Positions 7,598-14,715 of a stretch of DNA of 34,672 nucleotides are shown here, piece after piece. Position 1 is the first letter of the stretch, and each line of letters opens with the position of its first letter. The position numbers and the translations under genes are program-made. The notes beneath the pieces are model-generated. The model searched no databases and was not told where the DNA came from. It saw only the letters and a program-made list of their open reading frames with translations. This DNA is from Minwuia sp. Its GTDB lineage: Bacteria > Pseudomonadota > Alphaproteobacteria > Minwuiales > Minwuiaceae. The stretch lies in the NCBI GenBank assembly GCA_029213165.1, contig JARGNO010000042.1, forward strand, positions 1 to 34,672. Direction: 5' to 3'.

Positions 7598-8923
7598 CTA
7601 CCAGCCGTCACGGCCCGAAAGCGCCTCTGCCATCTGCTGTTCCTTCTGCCGCCTACGATGATCCGCACGCAACCGGGCCCGTTCGGCCTGACGCATCATG
7701 GCCCAGACTGCGATGGAGACCGCAATGAAAAACATCATGAAGGGCATGGGCCGCAACGACAGCCCGTTGCCGATCATGCCGGTGACGAAGACAGGTGCGA
7801 AGAGACAGATGCCCGTCCGACCGAGGGCCATCATCATCATCAGCAGAGCCCCCCAATAGGCAAAGAAGCCGATGATCCCGTTCTCGATGATCATCGTCAG
7901 ATAGGTGTTGTGGGACGTCGTCTCCTTCAGGCGCCAGATGATCGATGACATGTTGTCGGAGCCGATGCCGGTGCCCAGCCAGATCTCGCCCGCAGGGCGC
8001 GCGCTGATGATATCCAGACGCTCCATCCAGGTGCCAAGGCGACCGGACCCCAGTTCCTCGATCTTCACATTGGTATCGACGCGCACCTCTGCCTTGCGCT
8101 GCTCGTTCTCGACCAGGATGAACAGCATGCCACCGATACCGACGGCCACGACAACAGCCTTGAGCGGCTTCGATATGCGGGTCGAGAACATGCCGTAGGC
8201 ACCGAAGTAGACCACGGCACCGATCAGCACCTGGGTCGAAAAGCAGCCGATGATGTAGATCATTGCCAGACCGACGAAGCCCGCCATGACCTGCCAGCGC
8301 AGCAGGCCCGCCAGCCAGGCCTGATGCACGACCATCATCAGGGCGAGCGACATGTAGCCACTGGAATGCGGGTTATCGAAGCCGCCATGATAGGGGGCCA
8401 ACCGTCCGTTGCCGAAGACACCGGCCCACCAGCCAGGCACCGGTTCCGCCACGCCGGTCTCACCGGAATGAAGGTACAGCGGTTGCGAGAACGACCAGAC
8501 CATGACCCAGACAATGGCACCACAGGCCAGCCAGGCGGCCAGACGTACCGGAAACCGGTCTGCATGACCCAGCACCAGGACACCGAGATAGAAGCCGCCG
8601 AGATACCTCAGCATTTGCGGGAAATCGATCTCCTGGCGCAGCACCAGATGCGCGACCAGCCAGACAAAGGGAAGCACGGTGATGACAAAGAACAGCCGCC
8701 AGCGCCACCAGTTCGGACGGGCCAGGATACTGACGCCCGCAAGCACCGTCTGCCCCCCGAACAGCGCCGCCGCAATGGGCGTCAGTGCGCCCTCCGGCAA
8801 GGCGTTGTAGAAAGCGCCGTAGAAGAAATCGAGCACGATGAAGAAAGGCATGGCCAGTTCGACGAGGTCGATACGTGTCGCCCCCGACCTGTCCGTCCCT
8901 GTATCGCCGTAGCCCGCAGCCAT
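7598..8923 (-). CDS. O-antigen polymerase/ligase family membrane protein (Wzy-like)
   Basis: This 441-residue protein has ten or more hydrophobic segments. The Wzy_C-type features are a large polar loop with GSGRLGTWMERLD, then WLGTGIGSD and TSHNTYLTMIIENGIIG near the C-terminus. The family links undecaprenyl-carried repeat units (Wzy) or transfers the finished chain (WaaL); motifs alone do not separate these. The cytoplasmic tail is strongly basic (RARLRADHRRRQK). The chosen ATG at 8923 has AGAGG nine bases upstream; a TTG at 8971 is the only longer start. It follows the phosphatase gene by 88 bases in the same direction, so the two are probably co-transcribed. A second family member lies about 3.6 kb away on the opposite strand. 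Confidence 0.85.
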   Translation of the reverse strand: MAAGYGDTGTDRSGATRIDLVELAMPFFIVLDFFYGAFYNALPEGALTPIAAALFGGQTVLAGVSILARPNWWRWRLFFVITVLPFVWLVAHLVLRQEIDFPQMLRYLGGFYLGVLVLGHADRFPVRLAAWLACGAIVWVMVWSFSQPLYLHSGETGVAEPVPGWWAGVFGNGRLAPYHGGFDNPHSSGYMSLALMMVVHQAWLAGLLRWQVMAGFVGLAMIYIIGCFSTQVLIGAVVYFGAYGMFSTRISKPLKAVVVAVGIGGMLFILVENEQRKAEVRVDTNVKIEELGSGRLGTWMERLDIISARPAGEIWLGTGIGSDNMSSIIWRLKETTSHNTYLTMIIENGIIGFFAYWGALLMMMMALGRTGICLFAPVFVTGMIGNGLSLRPMPFMMFFIAVSIAVWAMMRQAERARLRADHRRRQKEQQMAEALSGRDGW

Positions 8924-9011
8924 CCGAATGCGCCTCTGGTCCAGAATGAAGCAACCCTTGCCCGTGGCCAATGACGAAGCAAGTCCCGCACCACGCCGCG
9001 ATGGCTTGGGT

Positions 9012-9788
9012 TCAGGTGGAAAGAAACCGCCGCGTCCCGCCTTCCAGAACCAGCGCCGTCAGGTGACCGCTGAAGAACGCGCCGGTATCGATGCTGATGC
9101 GGTTCGCGCGGACCTCCGGTGCCAGCATCGGGGTATGACCATGCACGATGACCTTGCCGAAGTCGTCGCGGGATTTCAGGAAACTGTTGCGGATCCAGAT
9201 CATGTCGTTGCCGTCCTGGCGGTCCAGCGGCACGCCCGGCCGCACACCGGCGTGGACGAACATGTAGTCACCGATCCAGTAATTCAGGCGCAGGCCGCGC
9301 AGGAAGGCCAGATGTTCCGGCGGCATGTTGTGCTGCAGGGTCGCCTTCGCCTCCAGCAGGCTGTCGATCGTCACCCCGTTGCGTTGCAGGCGCACGCCAT
9401 AGGACGCAAGCGTCGTCTCGCCGCCGAACTTCAGCCAGTCGCGGGCAATCTCCGCATCCTGAAGGAACTGCAGCAATACCGCTTCGTGATTGCCGATCAG
9501 ATGGATCGACCGAAATCCGACCAGCGCATGATGCACCAGGGTGTCCAGAACTTCACGGTTGTGCATGCCCCGGTCAATGTAGTCGCCGAGGTAGACAATG
9601 ATCCTGTCGCCGTCCCAATCGGCGGCGTCATCACGGATCATGCGATGCAGTTCGTCCAGCAGGTCGGCCCGCCCGTGGATGTCGCCGATCGCGTAGACGC
9701 GCAATCCTTCGGGGACCATGGCGGCATGGTCCCGCTTCACGGCCATGCTCTCGACCGCACCATCCGACCGCTTCATCCAGGGTAGCAT
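9012..9788 (-). CDS. PPP-family metallophosphatase (bacterial serine/threonine phosphatase type)
   Basis: This 258-residue protein has all five metallophosphatase blocks: GDIHGR (35-40), GDYIDRG (68-74), GNHE (99-102), HAGVRP (179-184) and HGHTP (216-220). The order and wording match bacterial PrpA/PphA-like enzymes and diadenosine tetraphosphatase relatives, which bind two metal ions. The start is uncertain. ATG 9788, 9776 and 9746 are in frame without a convincing ribosome-binding site, and all precede the first motif; the longest ATG was used. It is the first gene of a minus-strand set with the Wzy-like gene. Its substrate is unknown. The location next to an exopolysaccharide kinase locus makes phosphoprotein control possible, but this is inference. 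Confidence 0.88.
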   Translation of the reverse strand: MLPWMKRSDGAVESMAVKRDHAAMVPEGLRVYAIGDIHGRADLLDELHRMIRDDAADWDGDRIIVYLGDYIDRGMHNREVLDTLVHHALVGFRSIHLIGNHEAVLLQFLQDAEIARDWLKFGGETTLASYGVRLQRNGVTIDSLLEAKATLQHNMPPEHLAFLRGLRLNYWIGDYMFVHAGVRPGVPLDRQDGNDMIWIRNSFLKSRDDFGKVIVHGHTPMLAPEVRANRISIDTGAFFSGHLTALVLEGGTRRFLST

Positions 9789-9866
9789 GAGGTTTGCATT
9801 CGATCCGGCATGGCGGGCAATTCTGTTCCTCTTTGCTGGATTTCTTACCGGCAACCTGCATTTCCT

Positions 9867-9881
9867 ATCGCATCTTGCGAT
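9867..9881. promoter_or_regulatory. Inverted repeat in a divergent intergenic region, possible operator
   Basis: ATCGCATCTTGCGAT has six-base arms around a three-base centre. It lies in the 195 bases between the divergent phosphatase and Sel1-repeat genes, where promoters for both must lie. The core CGCA-N3-TGCG recurs in the leader region of the wzc-like gene (17182-17192). No convincing promoter hexamers were identified beside it. Confidence 0.35.
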
Positions 9882-9983
9882 TTGCGGGAAAGGAAAAATG
9901 GTGATCCGTCAACAGGTCAGAACCCGTGCCGAAGCACCTGATATGGTGATGAACCAGGACGCTGACATGCAAGGAGCATGATG

Positions 9984-10991
9984 ATGTACAGATTGGGAAT
10001 TCCTGCAACTGCACTCCTTCTCCTGTCCTGCCTGCTGATGCCGCAGACCCCTGTCGTCGCACAAACGGTAGAAGAGGAGATCGTGAAGTTCGAGACCCTG
10101 ACACCTCTGGCGGAGGCGGGCGACGCGGATGCCCAGTATGGCCTGGGGGTGATCTATCAGGAAGGCATCGCGGTCAAGAAAAGCTCCCTGCGCGCCACCC
10201 TCTGGCTGCAGAAAGCTTCCGACCAGGGACACAAGCAGGCGACCAACAGGCTTGCCTGGCACTACCGCAATGGCATCGGCGTCGTTCACAGCCCGGCAAA
10301 GGCGGAGGAACTTTACCTGAAGGCCTATGATCTGGGCGTCGTTGGTGCCTCGATCCCGCTGGGCGCCATCTACCGTTCCGGCGAACCCGGGGTGAAGGAG
10401 AACCACGCAAAGGCCGTGAAATGGGCCCGCATCGGTGCAGAAGCGGAGATCGATCGCGGCGAGAACCTGCTCGGTGAACTCTATCGCGACGGGAAAGGCG
10501 TGAAGCAGAGCTTTGCCACGGCCCTGGAATGGTTCGAGAAGAGCGCGGCCCAGGGCTTTCACCTCGCCTATTTCAATGCCTCCGTCATCCTGCGCGAAGG
10601 GGTCGGCGTGGAGAAGGACATGGAACGCGGCATGGAGTATCTGCGGATCGCAGCCGACCTGGGCCACGCGGGTGCCATGATCGACCTGGCGATGTCGTAT
10701 GCGGAGGGTGTCGGCGTCCCACAGAGTTATCAGGAAGCGCTCAACTGGTTCACCAAGGCGGCGCGGCGCAACGACTCCAGCGCCATCCGCCTTGCCAAGG
10801 CCTATGAACGCGGGCAACTCGGCGACAAGGACTTTGATCGCGCCTTCATGTGGTATTACATCGCTGCCCAGCGCGGGCTGATCGAGGGCAATGTCGGCAT
10901 GGCCTCCATGAGCCCCAGGATCAGCGAACAGCAAAAGGCCAAGGCCAAGGCGGACGGCGATGCGTGGCTGGCGGTGCCCCCGACTTCCTGA
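9984..10991 (+). CDS. Secreted Sel1-like repeat protein
   Basis: This 335-residue protein begins with a signal peptide (hydrophobic core ALLLLSCLLM, likely cleavage after VVA before QTVEEE). The rest is a run of about eight Sel1-like repeats, each of about 36 residues, with the typical A..G...A...LG..Y..G.GV......A..W...AA..G pattern; AGDADAQYGLGVIYQEG and HAGAMIDLAMSYAEGVGV are clear examples. Sel1 repeats form alpha-solenoids that scaffold protein contacts and are frequent near exopolysaccharide and envelope genes. Three ATGs occur in a row (9978, 9981, 9984); AAGGAG at 9971-9976 gives the best spacing, seven bases, to the third. It precedes the sugar phosphotransferase gene, suggesting a periplasmic scaffold for polysaccharide assembly, which is inference. 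Confidence 0.9.
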   Translation: MYRLGIPATALLLLSCLLMPQTPVVAQTVEEEIVKFETLTPLAEAGDADAQYGLGVIYQEGIAVKKSSLRATLWLQKASDQGHKQATNRLAWHYRNGIGVVHSPAKAEELYLKAYDLGVVGASIPLGAIYRSGEPGVKENHAKAVKWARIGAEAEIDRGENLLGELYRDGKGVKQSFATALEWFEKSAAQGFHLAYFNASVILREGVGVEKDMERGMEYLRIAADLGHAGAMIDLAMSYAEGVGVPQSYQEALNWFTKAARRNDSSAIRLAKAYERGQLGDKDFDRAFMWYYIAAQRGLIEGNVGMASMSPRISEQQKAKAKADGDAWLAVPPTS

Positions 10992-11018
10992 GTCCAGCCC
11001 GGGACAACCGTCAAAACA

Positions 11019-11048
11019 CTGACACACCAGCCACTTTGGCGATATAAG
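11019..11048 (+). promoter_or_regulatory. Candidate sigma-70 type promoter for the exopolysaccharide genes
   Basis: CTGACA (11019-11024) and TATAAG (11043-11048) each match the -35 and -10 consensus at five of six positions, with an 18-base spacer. The -10 box ends 44 bases before the start of the phosphotransferase gene, inside the 101-base gap after the Sel1-repeat gene. Confidence 0.5.
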
Positions 11049-11092
11049 ATGCGCCAGCGTCCCAAATTGATCGATGCGAGCGGCATGAAGCG

Positions 11093-12529
11093 ATGACAGC
11101 GGCGACCAGCAGACAGAGCAGGCGGCTTCGGATGGTGGCTTCGTCACCGTCCATCGTGCTTGGCTCGACCCGCGTGATGGATCTGCTGATCATCCTCGTG
11201 GTCGGCTGGGCCGCATACTGGATCCGGCATGACACGGCCAATCCACCCGTGATCTATTTCTCGGCCATCGGCCTGTCGATGTTCTTTGCGGCCAACGCCT
11301 TCCATTTCGCAGGCCTGTACCGGCTGGACACGATCCGCAACATCGGTGGGCAGTTGACCCGACTTCTGGGCGCATGGATAGCGGTCGCGATCCTGCTGCT
11401 GGTGATCGGCTTCTTCTCCAAGACCTCAGCGGAATATTCCCGTATCTGGCTGGCGACATGGCTGGTGCTGGCCTCGTTCGGGCTGACACTGTTCCGCACA
11501 TGGCTGACATGGCAGGTGCTGGCCTGGCAGCGCTCGGGCCTGCTGCAACGCAATCTGGTGGTCGTGGGCGTCGGCAATTCGGCGCGCCGGCTGATCGGGC
11601 ATGTGCAGTCCAGCGGCAAGGAAAGCGGCGTGCAACTGGTAGGCGCCTTCGCCGTTGACGATGATGAAACCGCGACCGAAGTCGCGGGCCTGTCCGTTCT
11701 GGGCGATCTGGATGACCTGCTGCTCTACGTTCGCGCCAATCCGGTAGACGAGATCGTGGTCGCGATCTCCTGGGCGCGGGAGGAGCGCATATCAAAGGTG
11801 CTCGACCGACTGCGCGAGGCGCCTGTCGATGTCTCCCTGGCACCGGAACCCCTGGCCTATCGCCTGGCCGACCGCCGGGTCGACAAGGTCGGTGGCCTGC
11901 CGCTGACCGTGGTGCAGGAACGACCGCTGACCGGCTGGAGCTACATCGTCAAGGCGATCGAGGACCGGACCCTTGCACTGCTGATCCTGATCCTGATCTC
12001 GCCGATCCTGTTGCTGATCGCGATCCTGATCCGGCTCGACAGCCCCGGTCCGGCGCTGTTCCGCCAGCAACGCTACGGTTTCAACAACAATGTCTTCACG
12101 GTCTACAAGTTCCGCAGCATGCGCAATGATGCCGGCGACACGCGGGGCGGCAAGCAGGCCACCAAGGGGGACGCCCGCATCACCCGCATCGGTGCCTTCC
12201 TGCGGAAGAGCAGCCTCGACGAACTGCCACAGCTGTTCAACGTGCTGCAAGGCGACATGTCGCTTGTCGGCCCCCGCCCCCATGCGGTTGCCCATAACGA
12301 GGAATATGCCGGAATCATCGACCAGTACCTTGGCCGCCACAAGGTGAAGCCCGGCATCACCGGCTGGGCCCAGATCCACGGTCTGCGGGGTGAAACCGAT
12401 ACCCCGGACAAGATGGAAATGCGTGTCCAGTACGACCTCTACTACATCGACAACTGGTCCCTGTGGCTGGACCTGAAGATCCTCGTGCGTACCCTGTTCG
12501 TGGGCTTCGTGAACCAGAATGCCTACTGA
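11093..12529 (+). CDS. Undecaprenyl-phosphate sugar phosphotransferase (exopolysaccharide initiation)
   Basis: This 478-residue polyisoprenyl-phosphate hexose-1-phosphate transferase attaches the first sugar phosphate to undecaprenyl phosphate. Four N-terminal transmembrane helices lie between about 28 and 140. A Rossmann-like CoA_binding_3 domain follows (VVVGVGNSARRLIG at about 157-169), then a re-entrant hydrophobic helix at 292-315 and the catalytic bacterial sugar transferase domain with KFRSMR (339-344), SLDELPQLFNVLQGDMS (374-390) and GPRPH (393-397). The layout is that of WcaJ/TIGR03023-type enzymes, for which glucose-1-phosphate is the usual donor; the sugar here is not proven. The ribosome-binding site is weak (GAAG). 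The next gene starts 27 bases downstream, probably in the same operon. Confidence 0.93.
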   Translation: MTAATSRQSRRLRMVASSPSIVLGSTRVMDLLIILVVGWAAYWIRHDTANPPVIYFSAIGLSMFFAANAFHFAGLYRLDTIRNIGGQLTRLLGAWIAVAILLLVIGFFSKTSAEYSRIWLATWLVLASFGLTLFRTWLTWQVLAWQRSGLLQRNLVVVGVGNSARRLIGHVQSSGKESGVQLVGAFAVDDDETATEVAGLSVLGDLDDLLLYVRANPVDEIVVAISWAREERISKVLDRLREAPVDVSLAPEPLAYRLADRRVDKVGGLPLTVVQERPLTGWSYIVKAIEDRTLALLILILISPILLLIAILIRLDSPGPALFRQQRYGFNNNVFTVYKFRSMRNDAGDTRGGKQATKGDARITRIGAFLRKSSLDELPQLFNVLQGDMSLVGPRPHAVAHNEEYAGIIDQYLGRHKVKPGITGWAQIHGLRGETDTPDKMEMRVQYDLYYIDNWSLWLDLKILVRTLFVGFVNQNAY

Positions 12530-12556
12530 CGTGCAGGCCAGCGAAGGCCGGGCAGG

Positions 12557-13933
12557 ATGATCACGATCCTGATCGACAGGTTCATGCTGTTCAGCCTGCT
12601 CTTGATCATGGCTCTGGCGCCCCTGCCGCTGGGCAGCAACCGCCCTGCAAGCTGGAGCCTGGCGGCGCTGGCGGTCGGTGGCCTGATCATCGCATGGGGT
12701 CTGTTCGCCTCCGTCCGCCCGACACTCTTCCGGCTTCAGGGCCGTGACGCGCTCTGGCCCGCTTTGCTTTGGGGCCTGCTGATCACCTGGCTGCTGTTCC
12801 AGGCATCAGGCCCGCAGTTCCTCTGGCATCCGTTCTGGGATCTCGCAGCCGGGCTGGGAGAGCCGACCCGCGGTGCGATCTCCGTCGCCCCCTTTGACAC
12901 CGGCACCGCGGCAATGCGGATGATGGCCTACGGCGGCATCTTCTGGCTGGCGGTACAGACGGGGCGGGACAGCGACAATGCCCATGCCCTCAGTCTCGGT
13001 GTCCTGCTGGTCGGCCTGTTCTACGCGCTCTACGGCCTCGCCAACGAACTGCTGGGTACCGACAGCATTCTCTGGTTCGAGAAGTGGGCCTATCTCGATG
13101 CCCTGACGTCCACCTTCGTCAACCGCAACAGCTTTGCCACCTTCGCCGGCCTTTCCATGGTGACCGGGCTTGGCATGGCCCTGCGTATCCTGCGCCGTGA
13201 CGAAGCGGAGCCGATCATCCGCAAGCGCCGCACCGACCTGTCGCGCGTCGGGGCCGGCCTGATCCTGATGGCTGTTGTCGTCATCGGCATTGCCCTGATC
13301 CTGACCCATTCACGGGCAGGACTGTTCGCCACCGGTATCGGCATGGCAACCCTGGTGGCCGCTCACATGTGGCGCTGGCGGCGAATTCCAGGCTGGGGAA
13401 TGGTCGCTGGCGGTGTGGTCCTCGGCGCGTCCGTCCTGCTGTTCGCGGCGGGCACCGGCACATTCGAACGCAAGGTCGACAAGGCGGAGGCAGGCGAGCT
13501 TGGCGGGCGCACCTGGCTGTTCCAGCGTACCATCAGCGCCATCGCAGATGAACCGCTGACCGGCCATGGGGCCGGTGCCTTCGAGAGCTATTTCCAGCGC
13601 TACAAGAACGCGGATTTCGGTGGCGTCTATTCGATCTCCAAGGCCCACAACAGCTATCTGGAATTCGCCGCCGACGCCGGTATCCCTGCCCTGATCCTGG
13701 TCATCATCGTGATCGGCGGGATCGCCCTGTCGAGTCTGGCCGGAATGCGACGACGGAAGCAGGACGCGTCCTACCCCGCAATAGGGTTTGCCGCCACGGC
13801 CCTCGTCGCGCTGCACTCCCTCGTCGATTTCAGCCTGCAGATCCCGGCCGTGGCGATCATGTACGCCACCATCCTCGGCATCGGATACGCCCAGGCCTTC
13901 CCCACCGGCGGCGGGCGGCACAACAGGCTGTAG
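12557..13933 (+). CDS. O-antigen ligase/polymerase family membrane protein
   Basis: This 458-residue protein has about ten transmembrane helices. The Wzy_C/O-antigen ligase region is recognised by FVNRNSFATFAGL, LTHSRAGLFATG, a large loop with GGRTWLFQRTISAI and LTGHGAGAFESYF, then KAHNSYLEFAADAGIPALIL and HSLVDFSLQIPA. These are typical of bacterial exopolysaccharide ligase/polymerase-like proteins linked to a WcaJ-type transferase. The likely ribosome-binding site GGGCAGG ends right at the ATG, so a start at 12587 (ATGCTG) is a possible alternative. The gene ends 38 bases from the stop of the convergent hypothetical gene; a weak GGCGC/GCGCC hairpin (13948-13963, no T-run) lies between. Which of the two family members polymerises and which ligates cannot be told from sequence. 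Confidence 0.88.
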   Translation: MITILIDRFMLFSLLLIMALAPLPLGSNRPASWSLAALAVGGLIIAWGLFASVRPTLFRLQGRDALWPALLWGLLITWLLFQASGPQFLWHPFWDLAAGLGEPTRGAISVAPFDTGTAAMRMMAYGGIFWLAVQTGRDSDNAHALSLGVLLVGLFYALYGLANELLGTDSILWFEKWAYLDALTSTFVNRNSFATFAGLSMVTGLGMALRILRRDEAEPIIRKRRTDLSRVGAGLILMAVVVIGIALILTHSRAGLFATGIGMATLVAAHMWRWRRIPGWGMVAGGVVLGASVLLFAAGTGTFERKVDKAEAGELGGRTWLFQRTISAIADEPLTGHGAGAFESYFQRYKNADFGGVYSISKAHNSYLEFAADAGIPALILVIIVIGGIALSSLAGMRRRKQDASYPAIGFAATALVALHSLVDFSLQIPAVAIMYATILGIGYAQAFPTGGGRHNRL

Positions 13934-13971
13934 CGGAAAAGACCTCCGGCGCGCGCAAGCGCCAGCAAGCC

Positions 13972-14715
13972 CTACAGCGGCGGACGGTAGCCTGGGGTGC
14001 GGCGTTGCAAGTAGACGTCAAGGAAGGCGCGCATCAGGTCCGGGTCATTGGCCAAAGCCTTCTGGACCAGCGGCAGGGCGCCACGGTGCAGCACGGTCTC
14101 GGCCAACATGCGGGCATTGTAGCGGGCCAGCCCCCTTATCTGGGCCAGCACGCGTTCCTGTTGCCTCTCGTCCAGAACCGGCCAGAGGATGAGGCCCAGG
14201 ATGACCCTGGGCTTCATCAGACCGATCACCTGTGGTCCGGTCTCCAGCGACATGGCGAAGGCGAAGGCTGAGCGGGCGCCGACACCATCCTGCATCAGTT
14301 CCGCCTGTGCCAGCCGCAGCCAGACATAGGGTTGTGCCGGGTTGTTGCCGAGTGACAGACGTCCGGCACCGATGGAGCGGTTGATCGCATCCTTCCATTC
14401 ATCGGAGCCGGAAGGCAGCGCCCGTGCTGCAACCAGTTCGATCAGCGCCAGATCACGATAGGCACGGTAGTCGCGCGGGATCGATCTGGCGGCAGTGGCG
14501 AAAGCCTTGCGCGCGCGCTCGATTGCCGGTGCGCCAAGTGTCTCCCCCCGCTTCAGCTTCTCGATTGCGGGTTCGCCAGCGGTCGCATTCACCGCCCCGA
14601 TCAGGCGCGGGCCACTCATCACCACAAGCAGGGCACCGGCAGCCGCAATCAAGAGGCCGCCGGTGGAGGAACCAAAGGGAATGCCGCCCGAACGCCTGCG
14701 GCGTTTACGTGCCAT
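13972..14715 (-). CDS. Membrane-anchored protein of unknown function in the exopolysaccharide locus
   Basis: I do not recognise a named family. The 247-residue product starts with a very basic cytoplasmic tail (ARKRRRRS), then one transmembrane helix at about 18-34 (GLLIAAAGALLVVMSGP). A mostly helical extracytoplasmic part contains TPR-like segments (AIERARKAFATAARSIP; PYVWLRLAQAELMQDG). The ATG at 14715 has GGAAAG six bases upstream and lies inside the last codons of the wzc-like gene, an 11-base overlap implying translational coupling. The ORF extends slightly further upstream (14754) without homology. Coupling to the tyrosine kinase suggests a role in chain-length control or assembly; this is inference from position only. 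Confidence 0.75.
   Translation of the reverse strand: MARKRRRRSGGIPFGSSTGGLLIAAAGALLVVMSGPRLIGAVNATAGEPAIEKLKRGETLGAPAIERARKAFATAARSIPRDYRAYRDLALIELVAARALPSGSDEWKDAINRSIGAGRLSLGNNPAQPYVWLRLAQAELMQDGVGARSAFAFAMSLETGPQVIGLMKPRVILGLILWPVLDERQQERVLAQIRGLARYNARMLAETVLHRGALPLVQKALANDPDLMRAFLDVYLQRRTPGYRPPL

Noticed and set aside
9718-9981. Small plus-strand frame of 87 codons between the phosphatase and Sel1 genes, with one hydrophobic segment
   Set aside because: It starts inside the phosphatase gene antisense, has no ribosome-binding site, and overlaps the probable divergent promoter region. A leader peptide cannot be fully excluded.
9909-11147. 412-codon minus-strand frame opposite the Sel1-repeat gene
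   Set aside because: It is an antisense shadow; the plus strand has a signal peptide and regular Sel1 repeats, and the antisense product shows no domain.
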